Shown: piece by piece, positions 11,036-21,655 of the stretch
Layout of the letters: each line of letters opens with the position of its first letter
Numbering within the stretch: position 1 is the first letter of the stretch
Assembly: GCA_930367215.1 (NCBI GenBank)
Contig: OV884059.1
Span: forward strand, 242,047,803-242,111,802
Direction: 5' to 3'
Origin: Pollenia angustigena
Taxonomy: Eukaryota > Arthropoda > Insecta > Diptera > Polleniidae
DNA: 64,000 nt
Translations under genes and position numbers: made by a program
The notes under the pieces: generated by a model
Databases searched by the model: none
What the model was told of the DNA's origin: nothing
What the model saw: only the letters and a program-made list of their open reading frames with translations

Positions 11036-12301
11036 CACTGTTGCCAATTTGACGGTTTTATCGCGATTCTAGCGGTTTTTATACGCCAATCGCGGCAAAA
11101 TGTCCGTTTTGACGGTTAGCGGGAAATCTGGCGGTTTGTTTAACATCAATAGGACATACAAATTTTTTTTTTTGGTATTTGAAAATTAAAAAATTTTTTC
11201 ATAAAATAAGAGATTTCAATCAAGTATGTATTTTTTTCAATAGAAATTATGAAGTGAGAAGAAGAAAAAAAATTTAGTTTTTTTTTCGAAATTGAATTCG
11301 TTTCAGCTATTAAAACATTTAACAACATTTTTTTTTTATTAACTTTTTGGTTAGGATTGATTGGAATTCTGTCAAATTATGTTCAGCTGTCAAAAATAAT
11401 TCGTAGTTTCATATATGAAACTATAGTTGATAATGCTAATTACACTGGTCGGAAAAATATAAAAAGGCGGGAGAAAGAACCATGTTATGTGATTTTGAAT
11501 GACTTAAGCGTTCTGAACTCAAATCTGTTCACAGATTGATTCTATTACGTCTAGTTATTTATTGGCTTGACTAATGTTTCGTCCGAAATAAGGTGGCTAT
11601 GCTATAAATTGAATTTTATTCCAAGTCATCTGCTTGTAATTTAATCCAAATCGGACAATATATCGTAATATATCTGGCTTTTTGATAAATGATAAAAATG
11701 TAAAACTTGTGTCCTAATAATTTTAAATACATTTTTGAAAACAAAAAAAAAGTACTATTTTTGCATAAAAACCAAATTTATCGCAATTTACTTCTGAATA
11801 GCTCCGAAACAGTTAAAATTATAAAAAAAAATGTTATTTGGATGATTTAAAGCAAATTTTATTCCTAATCATTTGTAAATTTTGTTCTCAATCATGTGAT
11901 CAAAATCGGACAAGTCATTTTCCAGTCATGATGAAATATATAAGCATCACCAGCCCAAATTAAAAACTAGACGTGATAGAAAAAACTTTAAGCGCATTTG
12001 AATTTAAAATATTTTTATTTAATATATTTTACCAACTTTTAGGCACTTTTTAAATGAAAAATTCTTGTACGTTCCCGGGACTAAAAAATTCAGGGAAATT
12101 AAAAACCTTACTATATAATTCAAAAAAAGTCAGATACCTTTAAAAAAGCACCCTATATCATGATTTGTATATACATTTTGCAAAATATTGAGATTTTAGC
12201 GATATTTTAAAACATTTTACGCTAAATAAAAATTGAGCGGCTTCTAGCGGTTTTTGATGTACGATTTGACGGTAAGTTTTCAAAAAAAGTTGGCAACAAT
12301 G
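11036..12301. mobile_element. Non-autonomous hAT-like element (GACGGT/CGGTTT motifs)
   Basis: The ends are CACTGTTGCCAA and, inverted, CATTGTTGCCAA. Flanks are TTGGTAGT (11028-11035) and CTGGTAGT (12302-12309), an 8-bp duplication with one difference. Subterminal words TTTGACGG and TCTAGCGGTTTTT recur near both ends. Length is 1266 bp with no recognisable transposase. Confidence 0.75.
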
Positions 12302-12411
12302 CTGGTAGTTTAAAGCAGAGATCTGCAAAACACAGCACATGTGCGAATGCTCTCACACAAATAAAGAAAGCATGAGAAAATAATTTGTATTTTTACTCCA
12401 AAACACTGAAC

Positions 12412-13131
12412 CAAGGTATATTTATAGCAGGTAGCCGCGAGATTACAACAATTGTACAATAAAACAAACAACAGGGCTTTTTATTGTTGTTATGTGATAC
12501 GAACTGTCAAACAGCAAATTGGTTGAAAAGAGACAAAAAAGACAAAAGATTAAGACAAAAAACTTGTTTACTTTTTTACTATGGAACATTTGACAGTTTG
12601 TATCACAAAACAAGCAAATAAAAAATAACCAGCTAGCTTTCCGAGACTACCTGCTATAAATATACCTTGCACCAGTGATGCCAACTTAATGCTTTTGGCA
12701 CTATTTATGGTGCTTTTTGATGCCTCAAAACGCCAAAATTTTATCCATAGTGCCAAAGTAAAAAAAAGCACTAACTTGGTGCTTGCCTAGGCAACTATTA
12801 AAATAAAATTTATTTTCAATACTGGCCTCAAGCTTGAAGTAAAAGCTTTTTTATTTATACGTATATTAAAAGGTCGAATAAAAACAACTTAAATTAAAAA
12901 TTTATTATTTAATCTTAAATGAAAATGGTCCCCATCAACGCCGTCGTCTTTTTTTTATTTTGGAGGTATATAATATTCGCCAAAGCCAAATGCAACTTGT
13001 TTTGTTTTTATTTAAATTTTAAAAATGGCTTAGTGCTTTTTTACGCTTATTTTGCTCGAAATAGTGCTTTTTAGTGCTTTTTTAAATTTTAAAGTGCTTT
13101 TTGCTCTCAAAAAGTTGGCATCACTGCCTTG
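12412..13131. mobile_element. hAT-like MITE split by a later insertion
   Basis: A perfect 23-bp inverted terminus starts CAAGGTATATTTATAGC on the left (12412-12434). Its partner ends at about 12669 in the present sequence. The outer duplication CACTGAAC is at 12404-12411 and 13132-13139. The right copy is only adjacent to the element once the later insert at 12673-13126 and its duplicated CCTTGCAC are removed. Without the insert it is about 260 bp. Confidence 0.8.
12673..13126. mobile_element. hAT MITE, deletion derivative of the 60652-61790 element
   Basis: The ends are CAGTGATGCCAACTT and inverted AAGTTGGCATCACTG. A perfect 8-bp duplication CCTTGCAC lies at 12665-12672 and 13127-13134. The left 100 bp and right end match the element at 60652-61790 in opposite orientation, including the GTGCTTTTTGATGCCTCAAA block. 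It lacks that element's transposase region, so it is an internally deleted relative. Confidence 0.85.
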
Positions 13132-13199
13132 CACTGAACAAACAATAATAATTACGCTCAAAAATAAACAACCAAGAGAAACAAGAAATGTAAATGTAT

Positions 13200-13399
13200 G
13201 GGTACGTTCATACTGCGCTGCATCAGAAAAGCAAACTTTTTTTAATGGCGATAAAAGAATAATAGTAACGTATATTATTGTGTGACTATTATTTTTGTGG
13301 AGTATTTCACAATTTTTCGGTCCACATTTACTTCACTGATAAATATATTACAACTTGAAATCACAGATGCAGCGCAGTGATACATTTACGAACGCACCC
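13200..13399. mobile_element. Palindromic MITE with GGGTACGTTC ends
   Basis: The left end is GGGTACGTTCATACTGCGCT and the right, inverted, is GGGTGCGTTCGTAAATG followed by ACTGCGCTGCAT. TAT flanks both sides. A single arm of what looks like the same family (TTCGGAAATGCATTACTGCG) lies at about 13555. Confidence 0.65.
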
Positions 13400-13775
13400 T
13401 ATGTGTTTGGCGGACTCTGGTTTAAAGTAAAGTTGTAATAATGGAACACTTTTTATACGGCCGATATAATCCTACCTTTAGCTATCGGTAAGTTGTGAAA
13501 ACGGCCCTTAGACTACTAAAATTTTTTAATTAAAGAATGTATTGTTGGGGCTGTTCGGAAATGCATTACTGCGCTGCTACAGGCCCTTTATGTTTTTTTT
13601 AATAAGAATACAAATACGAGGATCCTTCTACGTGTTGTATAAAAAAATTTGTATAATATATTGGTTCCATTTTCTTAATCTTATTCTGGATTCAGAATAG
13701 GGTCAAAAGAACGAACTCCTAAATTCTTTTTACAAAATATAAATAGTTATTCTACAATTTAAATTCTAGCCGCCG

Positions 13776-13814
13776 CACAGTAGCGCCCGTAGAGCAAACG
13801 AGGTTGCAAAAATC
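13776..13814 (+). promoter_or_regulatory. Transib-1 left end: heptamer, 23-bp spacer, nonamer-like box
   Basis: Heptamer CACAGTA (13776-13782), 23 bp, then GCAAAAATC (13806-13814). RAG recombination signals are CACAGTG, a 12- or 23-bp spacer, then ACAAAAACC. The box matches 7 of 9 positions of that nonamer. It is the presumed transposase binding and cleavage site. Confidence 0.7.
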
Positions 13815-14415
13815 AAAATTTTCATGAGCACCGACGAAGTTTTGAATAAACTCATGTTATAGGAAACTTTTCAACGATTTCAAATCTGCCACTCTTAATA
13901 ATATCACATTTTTAGTTTAGAAGATATAGCCGTTCAAAGTTGACCGACTTTCGGTTTTCAAAAAAACACACAATTTTTAGTAAATTTGTTGCGATTTCAG
14001 GTGTAATATCACGAAAAATAGGTAACGAATCGCCTTATTTTTTGTTTGTATTGATTGATGCATTTATTAAATGTGTAATGATAAAAAAAAAATGAACTGT
14101 TTGCTTTGTGTTTCTCCTGGTAAATCACTATTTAAAAACTATCCGTTTTTTCACTATTTTTCAACTTTGACGGAAAATAACAAAAATCTATATTTTTCTA
14201 TATTTGCCATATTTGCAAAATCTGTTCTTTGATTATTTCTTTACATAATTCAAAAATTTTATCTGCCCGTACGTGCCCGTTTGGCTTCTAGAGGTAAAAA
14301 AGGTTAAAAAGACATGGTTGCAGAAATTGTATGACAGTAGTTTGATCTAACATCTAAAAAAACTACTCATTGAAATTAGCAGGTACGTACCTCACTTAAA
14401 CAATACTTTGGCGTA

Positions 14416-14712
14416 CAAATGGTCAAGAACAATATTGACTACAGGTAGGCACAAATCTTATTTGGACACGTGCATAATATCAAAATTGCATTATTCAGCC
14501 TAATTCCATTTGTATGCAGGGAACAGGTAAATTTTTCGGCATGGTAGCATAAGCCTATATATTGCAAATGGTCAAGAACAATATTGACTACAGGTAGGCA
14601 CAAATCTTATTTGGACACGTGCATAATATAAAAATGCATTATTCAGCCTAAATCCATATGTATGTAGGGAACAGGTACATTTTTCGGCATGGTAGCATAA
14701 GCCTATATATTG
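14416..14712 (+). repeat. Tandem duplication of about 149 bp in Transib-1 leader
   Basis: The block starting CAAATGGTCAAGAACAATAT and ending GCCTATATATTG is present twice in direct orientation, 14416-14564 and 14565-14712, with a handful of differences. It lies between the left terminus and the transposase start. Confidence 0.9.
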
Positions 14713-14800
14713 CAAAATAAGCATAATGCCTGGATTAGTCTACGACTGAAAGTTGGCGCAACAATTACTGAAACCATTAAACAATTTAAGTACTGAAAAC

Positions 14801-16804
14801 ATGGCGTTGAACAATTTTAAATTATTTGAACTGTTTAGAAAGTCAACCACACCAAATTTTTTCACGGAAGCTGCTTTAGAAGAACTTGATAGCTTATACG
14901 GAAATATTGAGAGAAGCGAAATTATAAAAAATAATTTTTATCTGATATATGCAAATATTAAGGCAAAATGGGTGAAATCTAATCGAACCATTCAGAACTT
15001 CAACTCCAAATACGAGGACTGGCTTAATGAAGATACCATCCTGGATATATTGGCAGTAGATAAACCCACCACATCAACCAGAGGAGCAAAAGGAAGGCCA
15101 AAAAAAAGTATTGAGGAGTGTTCAATTTTCACAAGAAAGAGGAAACTTGCCGATGCCACCAATGACTTGACCACGAAGCAATTATCGGAAGCGCTGTCTA
15201 TTAAATTTACAAAGGATAGTAAAAGAGTTAGGTCGCACATAACCAAATCTGTTGCTGATGCAAGCCCACTGCGACTAAAAAGGATTAAGGAAAGCATTCC
15301 CACGCCCACAAACGCACACATTAAAAAGTATGGTTCCGAAGAAGCCTTGGCCTTGTTTATGGACTTAGAACTTTCCAAAGAGAAATATGAGAAACTACGG
15401 GCATCTTTAACGCGACACGGCGCTGACGTTTTACCCGGATACAAGCATATTACGCAAGCCAAAATAAATTCACGACCACTGCATACGGAATTTACGGAAG
15501 TCTCTGCGAAAGCCAATCTGCAGGATCTCATGGGCCATACAGCAAAACGGTTGTTGGAGAGTCTTCCTGAAAATGAGGTGAAAATTCTTCCTGAGAAGTT
15601 GACATTGATCAGCAAATGGGGCTGCGATGGATCATCCGGACAAAGCGTTTATAAGCAAAGGATATCTTCCGATGACGCTACAATATCGGACGGAAATATG
15701 TTTATGGCATCTGTTGTTCCTTTGCGGCTTAAATCGGATGTTTCCCTTCACTGGAAAAATCCACGTCCGTCATCAGTGCATTATTGCCGACCAATAATGT
15801 TTCAGTTTGCAAGGGAATCGGCAGAACTCATAAGGACCACGGTGAAGGACATTGAAGAACAAATAAGCAAGATTAAGCCTACAAAGCTGCAAATTGGAGA
15901 AGGAAAATATATTGAATGCAATTACGAGTTCCATCTGACCATGGTTGACGGAAAAGTCGTAAACGAACTGACAGGAACAACCTCAACAATGTCATGCCCG
16001 ATTTGCAAAAAGAGTCAGAAGAACTTTGGTAATTTAAACGATTCTACAAATGAGGAGAATTACGAATATGGAATGTCACCATTGCACGCAAGGATAAGGT
16101 GTATGGAATTCTTGCTAAAACTGGCGTATACCCTACCACAAGAGGAGGAAAACTTCGATGAAAATACATCAATAAAGGATAAGGAAAAGATCAGAAAGAA
16201 GCAAATACAGGATGCTTTTTTTAAACAAGTTGGACTAAAAGTAGACTGTCCCAAGCACGGATACGGTAACTCAAACGATGGAAACACTTCTAGGAGATTT
16301 TTTGAAAATGATGAGGCAGTAACTAGAATCACTGGAATTGACAATCAAATCGTGAAAAGATTGGGAACGATCTTGGATGTTTTAAACTGCAAAGAAAATG
16401 TCAATTCTACAAAATATGGAGAATATGCGTCGAAAACTGCATCTCTTTTAGCAGAAATGTATCCACAGAAGAAGTTGACCCCGACCGTCCATAAAATATT
16501 GGCGCATGGCAAAGATATAATTGAGTACCAGTCTTTGCCAATTGGAGAGCTTTCTGAAGAAGCACAGGAGTCTCTTAACAAATTTTATAAAAAATATAGA
16601 TTGCAGAACACATTCAAAGCATCAAGGGTAAGGCAAAATGAGGACCTCTTCAACATGTTGGCAGCATCTTCCGATCCACTTATATCTTCCCTGCGGCATG
16701 TGAAGTCACGAATAGAGTTAGAAAATAATTATAGTTTAGAAATGGTTAGTCTTTTAGATATACCTTCTCTTACGAACTGTGATGAATATTTTACAGAAAA
16801 TTGA
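14801..16804 (+). CDS. Transib transposase (RAG1-core homologue), 667 aa
   Basis: Cuts the element out by hairpin formation and inserts it, acting on DNA in the nucleus. I align it to RAG1 by motif. GRPKK at residues 98-102 resembles the GGRPR of the RAG1 nonamer-binding domain. KWGCDGSSGQS gives the first catalytic Asp, D276 (RAG1 D600). TMVDGKVVNELTG gives D383 (D708). LSEEAQESLNK gives E587 (E962). The zinc site is CPIC, C399 and C402 (RAG1 C727, C730), with H564 and H569 in VHKILAH (H937, H942). NDGNTSRRFF is at 492-501. All key residues are present with no stop or frameshift. The frame stays open from a TTG at 14753, but the first ATG is at 14801. AATAAA follows the TGA closely. It is homologous to the broken copy at 27168-28502. 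Nothing RAG2-like is nearby. Confidence 0.93.
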   Translation: MALNNFKLFELFRKSTTPNFFTEAALEELDSLYGNIERSEIIKNNFYLIYANIKAKWVKSNRTIQNFNSKYEDWLNEDTILDILAVDKPTTSTRGAKGRPKKSIEECSIFTRKRKLADATNDLTTKQLSEALSIKFTKDSKRVRSHITKSVADASPLRLKRIKESIPTPTNAHIKKYGSEEALALFMDLELSKEKYEKLRASLTRHGADVLPGYKHITQAKINSRPLHTEFTEVSAKANLQDLMGHTAKRLLESLPENEVKILPEKLTLISKWGCDGSSGQSVYKQRISSDDATISDGNMFMASVVPLRLKSDVSLHWKNPRPSSVHYCRPIMFQFARESAELIRTTVKDIEEQISKIKPTKLQIGEGKYIECNYEFHLTMVDGKVVNELTGTTSTMSCPICKKSQKNFGNLNDSTNEENYEYGMSPLHARIRCMEFLLKLAYTLPQEEENFDENTSIKDKEKIRKKQIQDAFFKQVGLKVDCPKHGYGNSNDGNTSRRFFENDEAVTRITGIDNQIVKRLGTILDVLNCKENVNSTKYGEYASKTASLLAEMYPQKKLTPTVHKILAHGKDIIEYQSLPIGELSEEAQESLNKFYKKYRLQNTFKASRVRQNEDLFNMLAASSDPLISSLRHVKSRIELENNYSLEMVSLLDIPSLTNCDEYFTEN

Positions 16805-17085
16805 AAAAATAAATTTAAAAAAAAATAATTTTTTTTTTAATTTGTTGGGTAATAATTTAAAACATAAAAACCTAAAGAAAAAAAATAAAAACAATCTAAA
16901 AATGTAAAAATAATTTTTTTTAGTTACCATAAAATTGATTTTTCTACTAATTTTAACTTTGATAACCCATAATTAGGCCCCTACAGAGCGTAGCACCCTT
17001 TCCAAACGCTCATTTCATAGGCTGAACAGTTATCTATCATATGCTGTTTAAACTGTTCAATTATCTTATTCGGTTCAAAAGATAT

Positions 17086-17123
17086 GATTTTTGCAACGAA
17101 AAAACTCAAATGGCGCCACTGTG
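17086..17123 (-). promoter_or_regulatory. Transib-1 right end: heptamer, 22-bp spacer, nonamer-like box
   Basis: Reading inward from 17123: CACAGTG, identical to the consensus RAG heptamer, then 22 bp, then GCAAAAATC (17086-17094). The box is the same as at the left end, where the spacer is 23 bp. Confidence 0.7.
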
Positions 17124-17124
17124 C

Positions 17125-17236
17125 GCCGTATTCATAAAAAATAAAATAAGTTTAAAATGTGTTTCAAGGCAAAATTTTCATACAAATATTTCTTAAAATG
17201 CATTTCAAATCCATTTTAATTTTTTATGAATACGGC
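17125..17236. mobile_element. MITE with GCCGTATTCATAA ends
   Basis: The left end GCCGTATTCATAAAAAAT is matched by ATTTTTTATGAATACGGC at the right. Transib-1 inserted at its left tip, so the GCCG there is part of the Transib duplication. A related single arm (GCCGTATTCATAACAATTT) is at about 62115. Confidence 0.65.
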
Positions 17237-17609
17237 AGTATAAATTTAACTTTGAAAGCTTTCCTTTTACATAATAATACAAATTTGTTTGAATTTAGTC
17301 TGTAACAATTTGAATTAAAATATTTTTTATCATTCAATGAAAGTTTTTCATGGGTATTTTATTAGAAAACCCAAACTTTAAAATGTAATAGAAACTCAAA
17401 ACTTTACATACATCATTCTAAGAAATTATGCATTGAAATTGTAGAATTCATTCTTTCGAAGATACAAATGAAGTTCTTCCCTTTTCCCCTCAATATTACA
17501 GAAGCAGCTTTCTTGATTCTCCCGTACAAGATAAATTTAAAACTTAAACTTAAAAAAAATGAAAATTAAAATAAAACAAAAAACTAAATCTAACTCATAC
17601 CTACATACA
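17237..17609. other. AT-rich sequence, no gene seen
   Basis: Between the GCCG-end MITE and the TA-flanked element; nothing recognised. Confidence 0.5.
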
Positions 17610-18539
17610 TATGGGCATTTCCATGTCATCGTACGTGACATTTGTACGCCTTCAGAGAGATAGAAATTTTGCAAAAATAGTATTAACTGGAAAATTTTTT
17701 GTATCATTATGTTTCATTTAGAGTAGGCCTGCCATACGTCCTGGTTTTCCAGGATTGTCCTGGTTTTAGACTACTTGTCCTGGTGTCCTGGTCCAATATT
17801 AAATTGTCCTGGTTTTTTGTACAGGTCAAAACAAACAAATTAGTTTTTTGCTAGTTTAAGTTGTTAACAAAGGTTACGATTTCTGTAATAACACTGCTAA
17901 CATAAGGTAATTGTATAAACAATTTAAATTAAATTCAACTGTTATCTGGTGTAAAGCTGGTAAAAGCTTTCAATAATATTAGATGATAGTCAATCCTCTT
18001 TCAAATTTTCTTTCAGCTAGTTGCTGTAAAAAGTTATAACAAATTGCTTTCTCTAAGGCAGCCCATATACGTTTCAATTCAATTGTTTACTGAGTCGGTT
18101 GTTGTCCAAATCAAAGCGTGTATGGCTTTGTCAATTGATTAGTTTGACAGTTGTCCAACTCGACAACAGAAAAATCAAAAGATTTTGATTTTTTTAAGTT
18201 GGGTACTTAGTCTGCACAATGGACTAAAGAAAGAAACCCATTAAAGACTGAAGCACTGGAGAGTATTATTCAATGTAAGTTTGATTTTATTATAACATGC
18301 TGCCTGTTTTATAACTACATCAAAGACCGAAATGAAGTTCTAGAAAAAGTGCAATCTTCTAAAAATTATTTTAGTTTAGAACATTTTAAGCTCAACTTTT
18401 TATTATTTTTCATCGTTTTGATGTACATGAAGCACACGTTAATTTTTTTTATATATATTGTTGGATTTAAAACAATGAAGGGCACACACATAGTATCACA
18501 TTAATGCTTGTGTTGACGAAATAACAACAACCCAGTTGG

Positions 18540-19830
18540 CTATGTCGTGCAATAATCATTGATGAATCGTGCACGACAATGTTAATTCCAGCACGACACG
18601 TAAGGGACAACAAATGCAAATCGTCGATGACATTTTCAAACAAGTGTCGCGTAAATCGTGCACGACACAAAGAGAGACAATGTCGCTCAGCCTGTCGTTG
18701 ATGACCACATGCACGACATTGTCGTCCATATAGTCGTTAATGACCACATGAAAGGCATTGTCGTTTGTATTGTCTTTGATTGCTATATCGACGACAATGG
18801 ATTCTACTTTGACGTCAACGACTGCGTAAAGGACAATGTCGATGAAGTTGCAGGAGTTACAGCTTACACGACAATGTCGCCTATAAACCTAAATGAATAA
18901 ATAAAAATATAATAACACATATATGTTTTTAAAATCATACCTTAGCCTTTGAGTTCTCAGACTTGACTGACTGATTTTCTTCACTTTGCTTTGGTTGTTT
19001 TTTTTTTTTTATTATTATCGTTATTTTACAGTTATTTTTATTTTTTATTGGGAACAACTTATTATTGTTTGTTAAGAAGACAGCTTACAAGACAATGTCG
19101 CTCATATTTTCGTGCTTAGAAGTTGATAAAGGACACCTTACAAGACGCTGTCGGTCATGTTGTCGTGCATACACTTTAATACAGGACAGCTTACAAAACA
19201 CTGTCGCTCATACTGTCGTGTATAGTTGTTGATAGAGGATACCTTACAAGAAAATGTCTGTCATGTTGTCATGGATAAGTTTTAACAAAAGACAACTTGA
19301 AAGACAATGGTTATCATGTCGTCGTTTATTAACTTCTTCAAAAGACAGTGCACTAGACAATGTCGAGTATTTTGTCGTCCACGAAATTTTCCTCAAAACT
19401 GTCTTCCAGAAATCCTAAGTGATAGAAGACATGTCGTGCATAAATTGTTGACAACAATGTCGTCGACGGCAGTTTGGCCAACAGGGAAAGCACCCAGTTG
19501 GCCATGTCTTCAAGACAACGTTGACGACGCGTACAAGACCCATAGTAAATCCCTGACGACATGTTGGCGACAGCCCATGCAAATCATCGACGACTTTTTC
19601 GAACAAAGGGCACTTAAGTCGTAAACGACAATGTGAGCGACATTATTATGCATATTGTCGTTAATGATCATATGGGTAACAATGTGGTTAAAGTTGTCAC
19701 TGGCGATTATATAAACGACTTTTTTCTCATAAAGTCGTTAATGCCCGATAAGCGACATTACCTTAATAGTGTCGTTGATGACAATATTGTTGACACTATC
19801 TACGATTTAGTCGCCGATAGGTAAGTGACA
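18540..19830. repeat. GTCG/CGAC degenerate repeat field with a 53-bp tandem array
   Basis: Two periodicities are visible. Around 18680-18780 a unit of about 39 bp recurs (GTCGTTGATGACCACATG, then ACATTGTCGT). From 19079 to 19343 there are five consecutive 53-bp units beginning GACAGCTTACAAGACAATGT, CGCTCAT and GTCGTG, followed by more diverged copies. The words ATGTCGT and ACGACA occur on both strands throughout. Confidence 0.8.
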
Positions 19831-20121
19831 ATTAGGGATAAAACGAACACCGATACTGATATATTGGCGATACTTCAGTTTGCCGATATATCCAGAATAA
19901 GGGGAACGGGTAAATGGGTATACCTCTAGGATATATTTACTAAAATCATAATATGCAAACCTGCTAACTTCCAATAACTTTTAATGGAAACAACAAACAC
20001 ACTTTAAGACTCAATTTGAAGAAAAACTCCATGCTGGTCGACGAGGTGTATCTTTCTCTTTCACACGGCATTAAAATCTCAATTTACTTAAAAAGTGGAT
20101 TCAGAAGGTTTGCATATTGAG

Positions 20122-21395
20122 CAGTGTTGCCAGTGAAATTTCGAGAAATATACATTTTAGTTGCCAAAAAGATACACTTTTTCCCAAAAAGATACATATT
20201 GAAAAAAATTTGAAAATCTATTTATAAAGCTTAACATTTATTAACATACTCTTTTATTTCACATTTAATGAATATTGTAAAGAAACTGATCAGGTATGTT
20301 TTAAGTTTCGACTCGAATTGAAAATGAAAAATTTTTTTGAATCCGCATAATTCATAAATTGGTGTTCTCAAATCCACATGTTTTTGTGTATTCGAAGTTT
20401 TTGTTTAAAAAAACTTTAGTTGAACTGAAGATCGCGGATTTGCTAACCGCAGCATGATAGCAAAGTCTTTTATTAAAAAATCGTTAAAACTGTTAAAAAC
20501 TACAGTACTTAAATTCGCGAGAAATTGCAAACTTTTAAACAAATACTAAATTAATTTGAAATCGCTAAATGGGTTAAAAAACAAAATGTCGGAAAGTAAC
20601 AAAAAAATTCCAAAAAACCAAATTTCGCGAAAATTTTTAATATTTCGCCATAAAATTCATTTTAAGGCCCTAAAACAATAAAGAATGACAAAAATTCGTT
20701 AAAAATTACTAAATTAGCAAAGTATACTTTTTATTATTAATCGTTTAAACTGTAAAGAATTATAAAACTAACAGGAACAAATCGCGTATATCGCGAACAT
20801 GGCTAAAATTCGCGAAACATTGCAAAATTTAAAACAAACTCAAGAACTAGTTTAAGATCGCTTAATCGATTGAAAAAAACAACTTGTCGGAAAATAACAT
20901 AAAAAGTGTTAACAAAAATTAGCTACAATTACTTAAAAATCAATAAAAAAAAGTCGATTTTAAATTTTGGGTTAGTTAGGGCTTTTTGCGATTTAGGTAA
21001 CGAAAATACCCGGATACCATATAAATTCATTTTTATAATAATTTAAGTCATATATTAGGTATGTTTTTACTAAGACGATTATATCAAAAAGTTCATATAA
21101 ATTTCCTGAAAAAAAAAGACGTTCATATTTCTTCAGAACAACTTAGTACTAAGTAATCATCGATTAAGGTGGATCATATGTTTAAACATACATACTTAAT
21201 GCTTTCTTTCTTCATTATTAAAGCTGCTATTGTATTAGTATTGAGTCGGCAACGATGATCAGTCTTCTAATATTTTACTTCTGTACATTTTGCGTACAGA
21301 TTCAAAATATACGAAAAATTTCAGGATTATACATGGTACTTGAAGTCATCAAAAGATACGAAAAATGTATCTTTCGTATCCTAATGGCAACACTG
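20122..21395. mobile_element. Innermost hAT-like element
   Basis: The ends are CAGTGTTGCCAGTGAAAT and inverted CAGTGTTGCCATTAGGAT. The perfect 8-bp duplication ATATTGAG is at 20114-20121 and 21396-21403. AGATACA/TGTATCTTT words recur near both ends. It is 1274 bp with no transposase. Confidence 0.85.
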
Positions 21396-21655
21396 ATATT
21401 GAGCCTACGATATGGCAATGTAGTCAGCAAGAACATTTATTTTTTGTGTTTCTTGTCCTTCACGTTTTCCAATTGCGCAATTGAAACCCAGCCGCGAATA
21501 ACGTTATAAGTTACAAAATAATTATATTTAACAGGCAGGATTATTTATTTTTTAATTTTTTTTTATTATCAAAAATGTTGATAATAAAAGCAAAACATCA
21601 AGAAATATTAATTTTAAAGTACATACAAATTTAAAGTTTTGAATTTTTTTTAGTA

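Larger units (their letters stand above)
10903..13507. mobile_element. PIF/Harbinger-like element, invaded by three others
   Basis: The termini start GGCCCGTTTTCACAACTTAC on the left and, reverse-complemented, GGGCCGTTTTCACAACTTAC on the right. Imperfect similarity continues for about 75 bp to GTGTTCCATTATTA. TTA flanks both sides (10900-10902 and 13508-13510). GGGCC-type ends with a TTA duplication are typical of PIF/Harbinger and its Tourist-like MITEs. Removing the insertions at 11036, 12412 and 13200 leaves well under 1 kb of host sequence with no transposase. Confidence 0.7.
13776..17123 (+). mobile_element. Transib-1, apparently complete RAG1-like transposon
   Basis: The left end is CACAGTAGCGCCCGTAGAGC. 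The right end, reverse-complemented, is CACAGTGGCGCCATTTGAG. Both ends share CACAGT-GCGCC, then a GAG, then GTTGCAAAAATCA further in. The 5-bp direct repeat CGCCG sits immediately outside (13771-13775 and 17124-17128); a GC-rich 5-bp duplication is a hallmark of Transib. A single uninterrupted transposase gene runs left to right. The insertion struck the GCCG tip of a small MITE (17125-17236). Matched ends, perfect duplication and intact reading frame indicate a young, possibly active copy. Confidence 0.93.

Noticed and set aside
14753..14800. TTG start extending the Transib transposase by 16 residues
   Set aside because: A non-ATG start is not expected here. The ATG at 14801 is the first and is followed by the conserved N-terminal region.
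16070..16110. LHARIRCME taken as the site of the second catalytic Asp with Arg substituted
   Set aside because: A better alignment puts the RAG1 D708 equivalent at VDGK (D383), 16 residues before the CPIC zinc motif, so no catalytic residue is missing.
14992..16581. Minus-strand frames of 207, 94 and 78 codons opposite the Transib transposase
   Set aside because: They are antisense shadows of a strongly supported coding region and contain no domains.
18467..19824. Several overlapping frames of 60-105 codons on both strands
   Set aside because: They result from GTCG/CGAC tandem repeats that happen to avoid stops. Their translated repeats follow the DNA period.
19952..20118. Possible small MITE with ATATGCAAACCT ends
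   Set aside because: Only a 12-bp inverted match and no clean duplication, and it abuts the duplication of the hAT at 20122.
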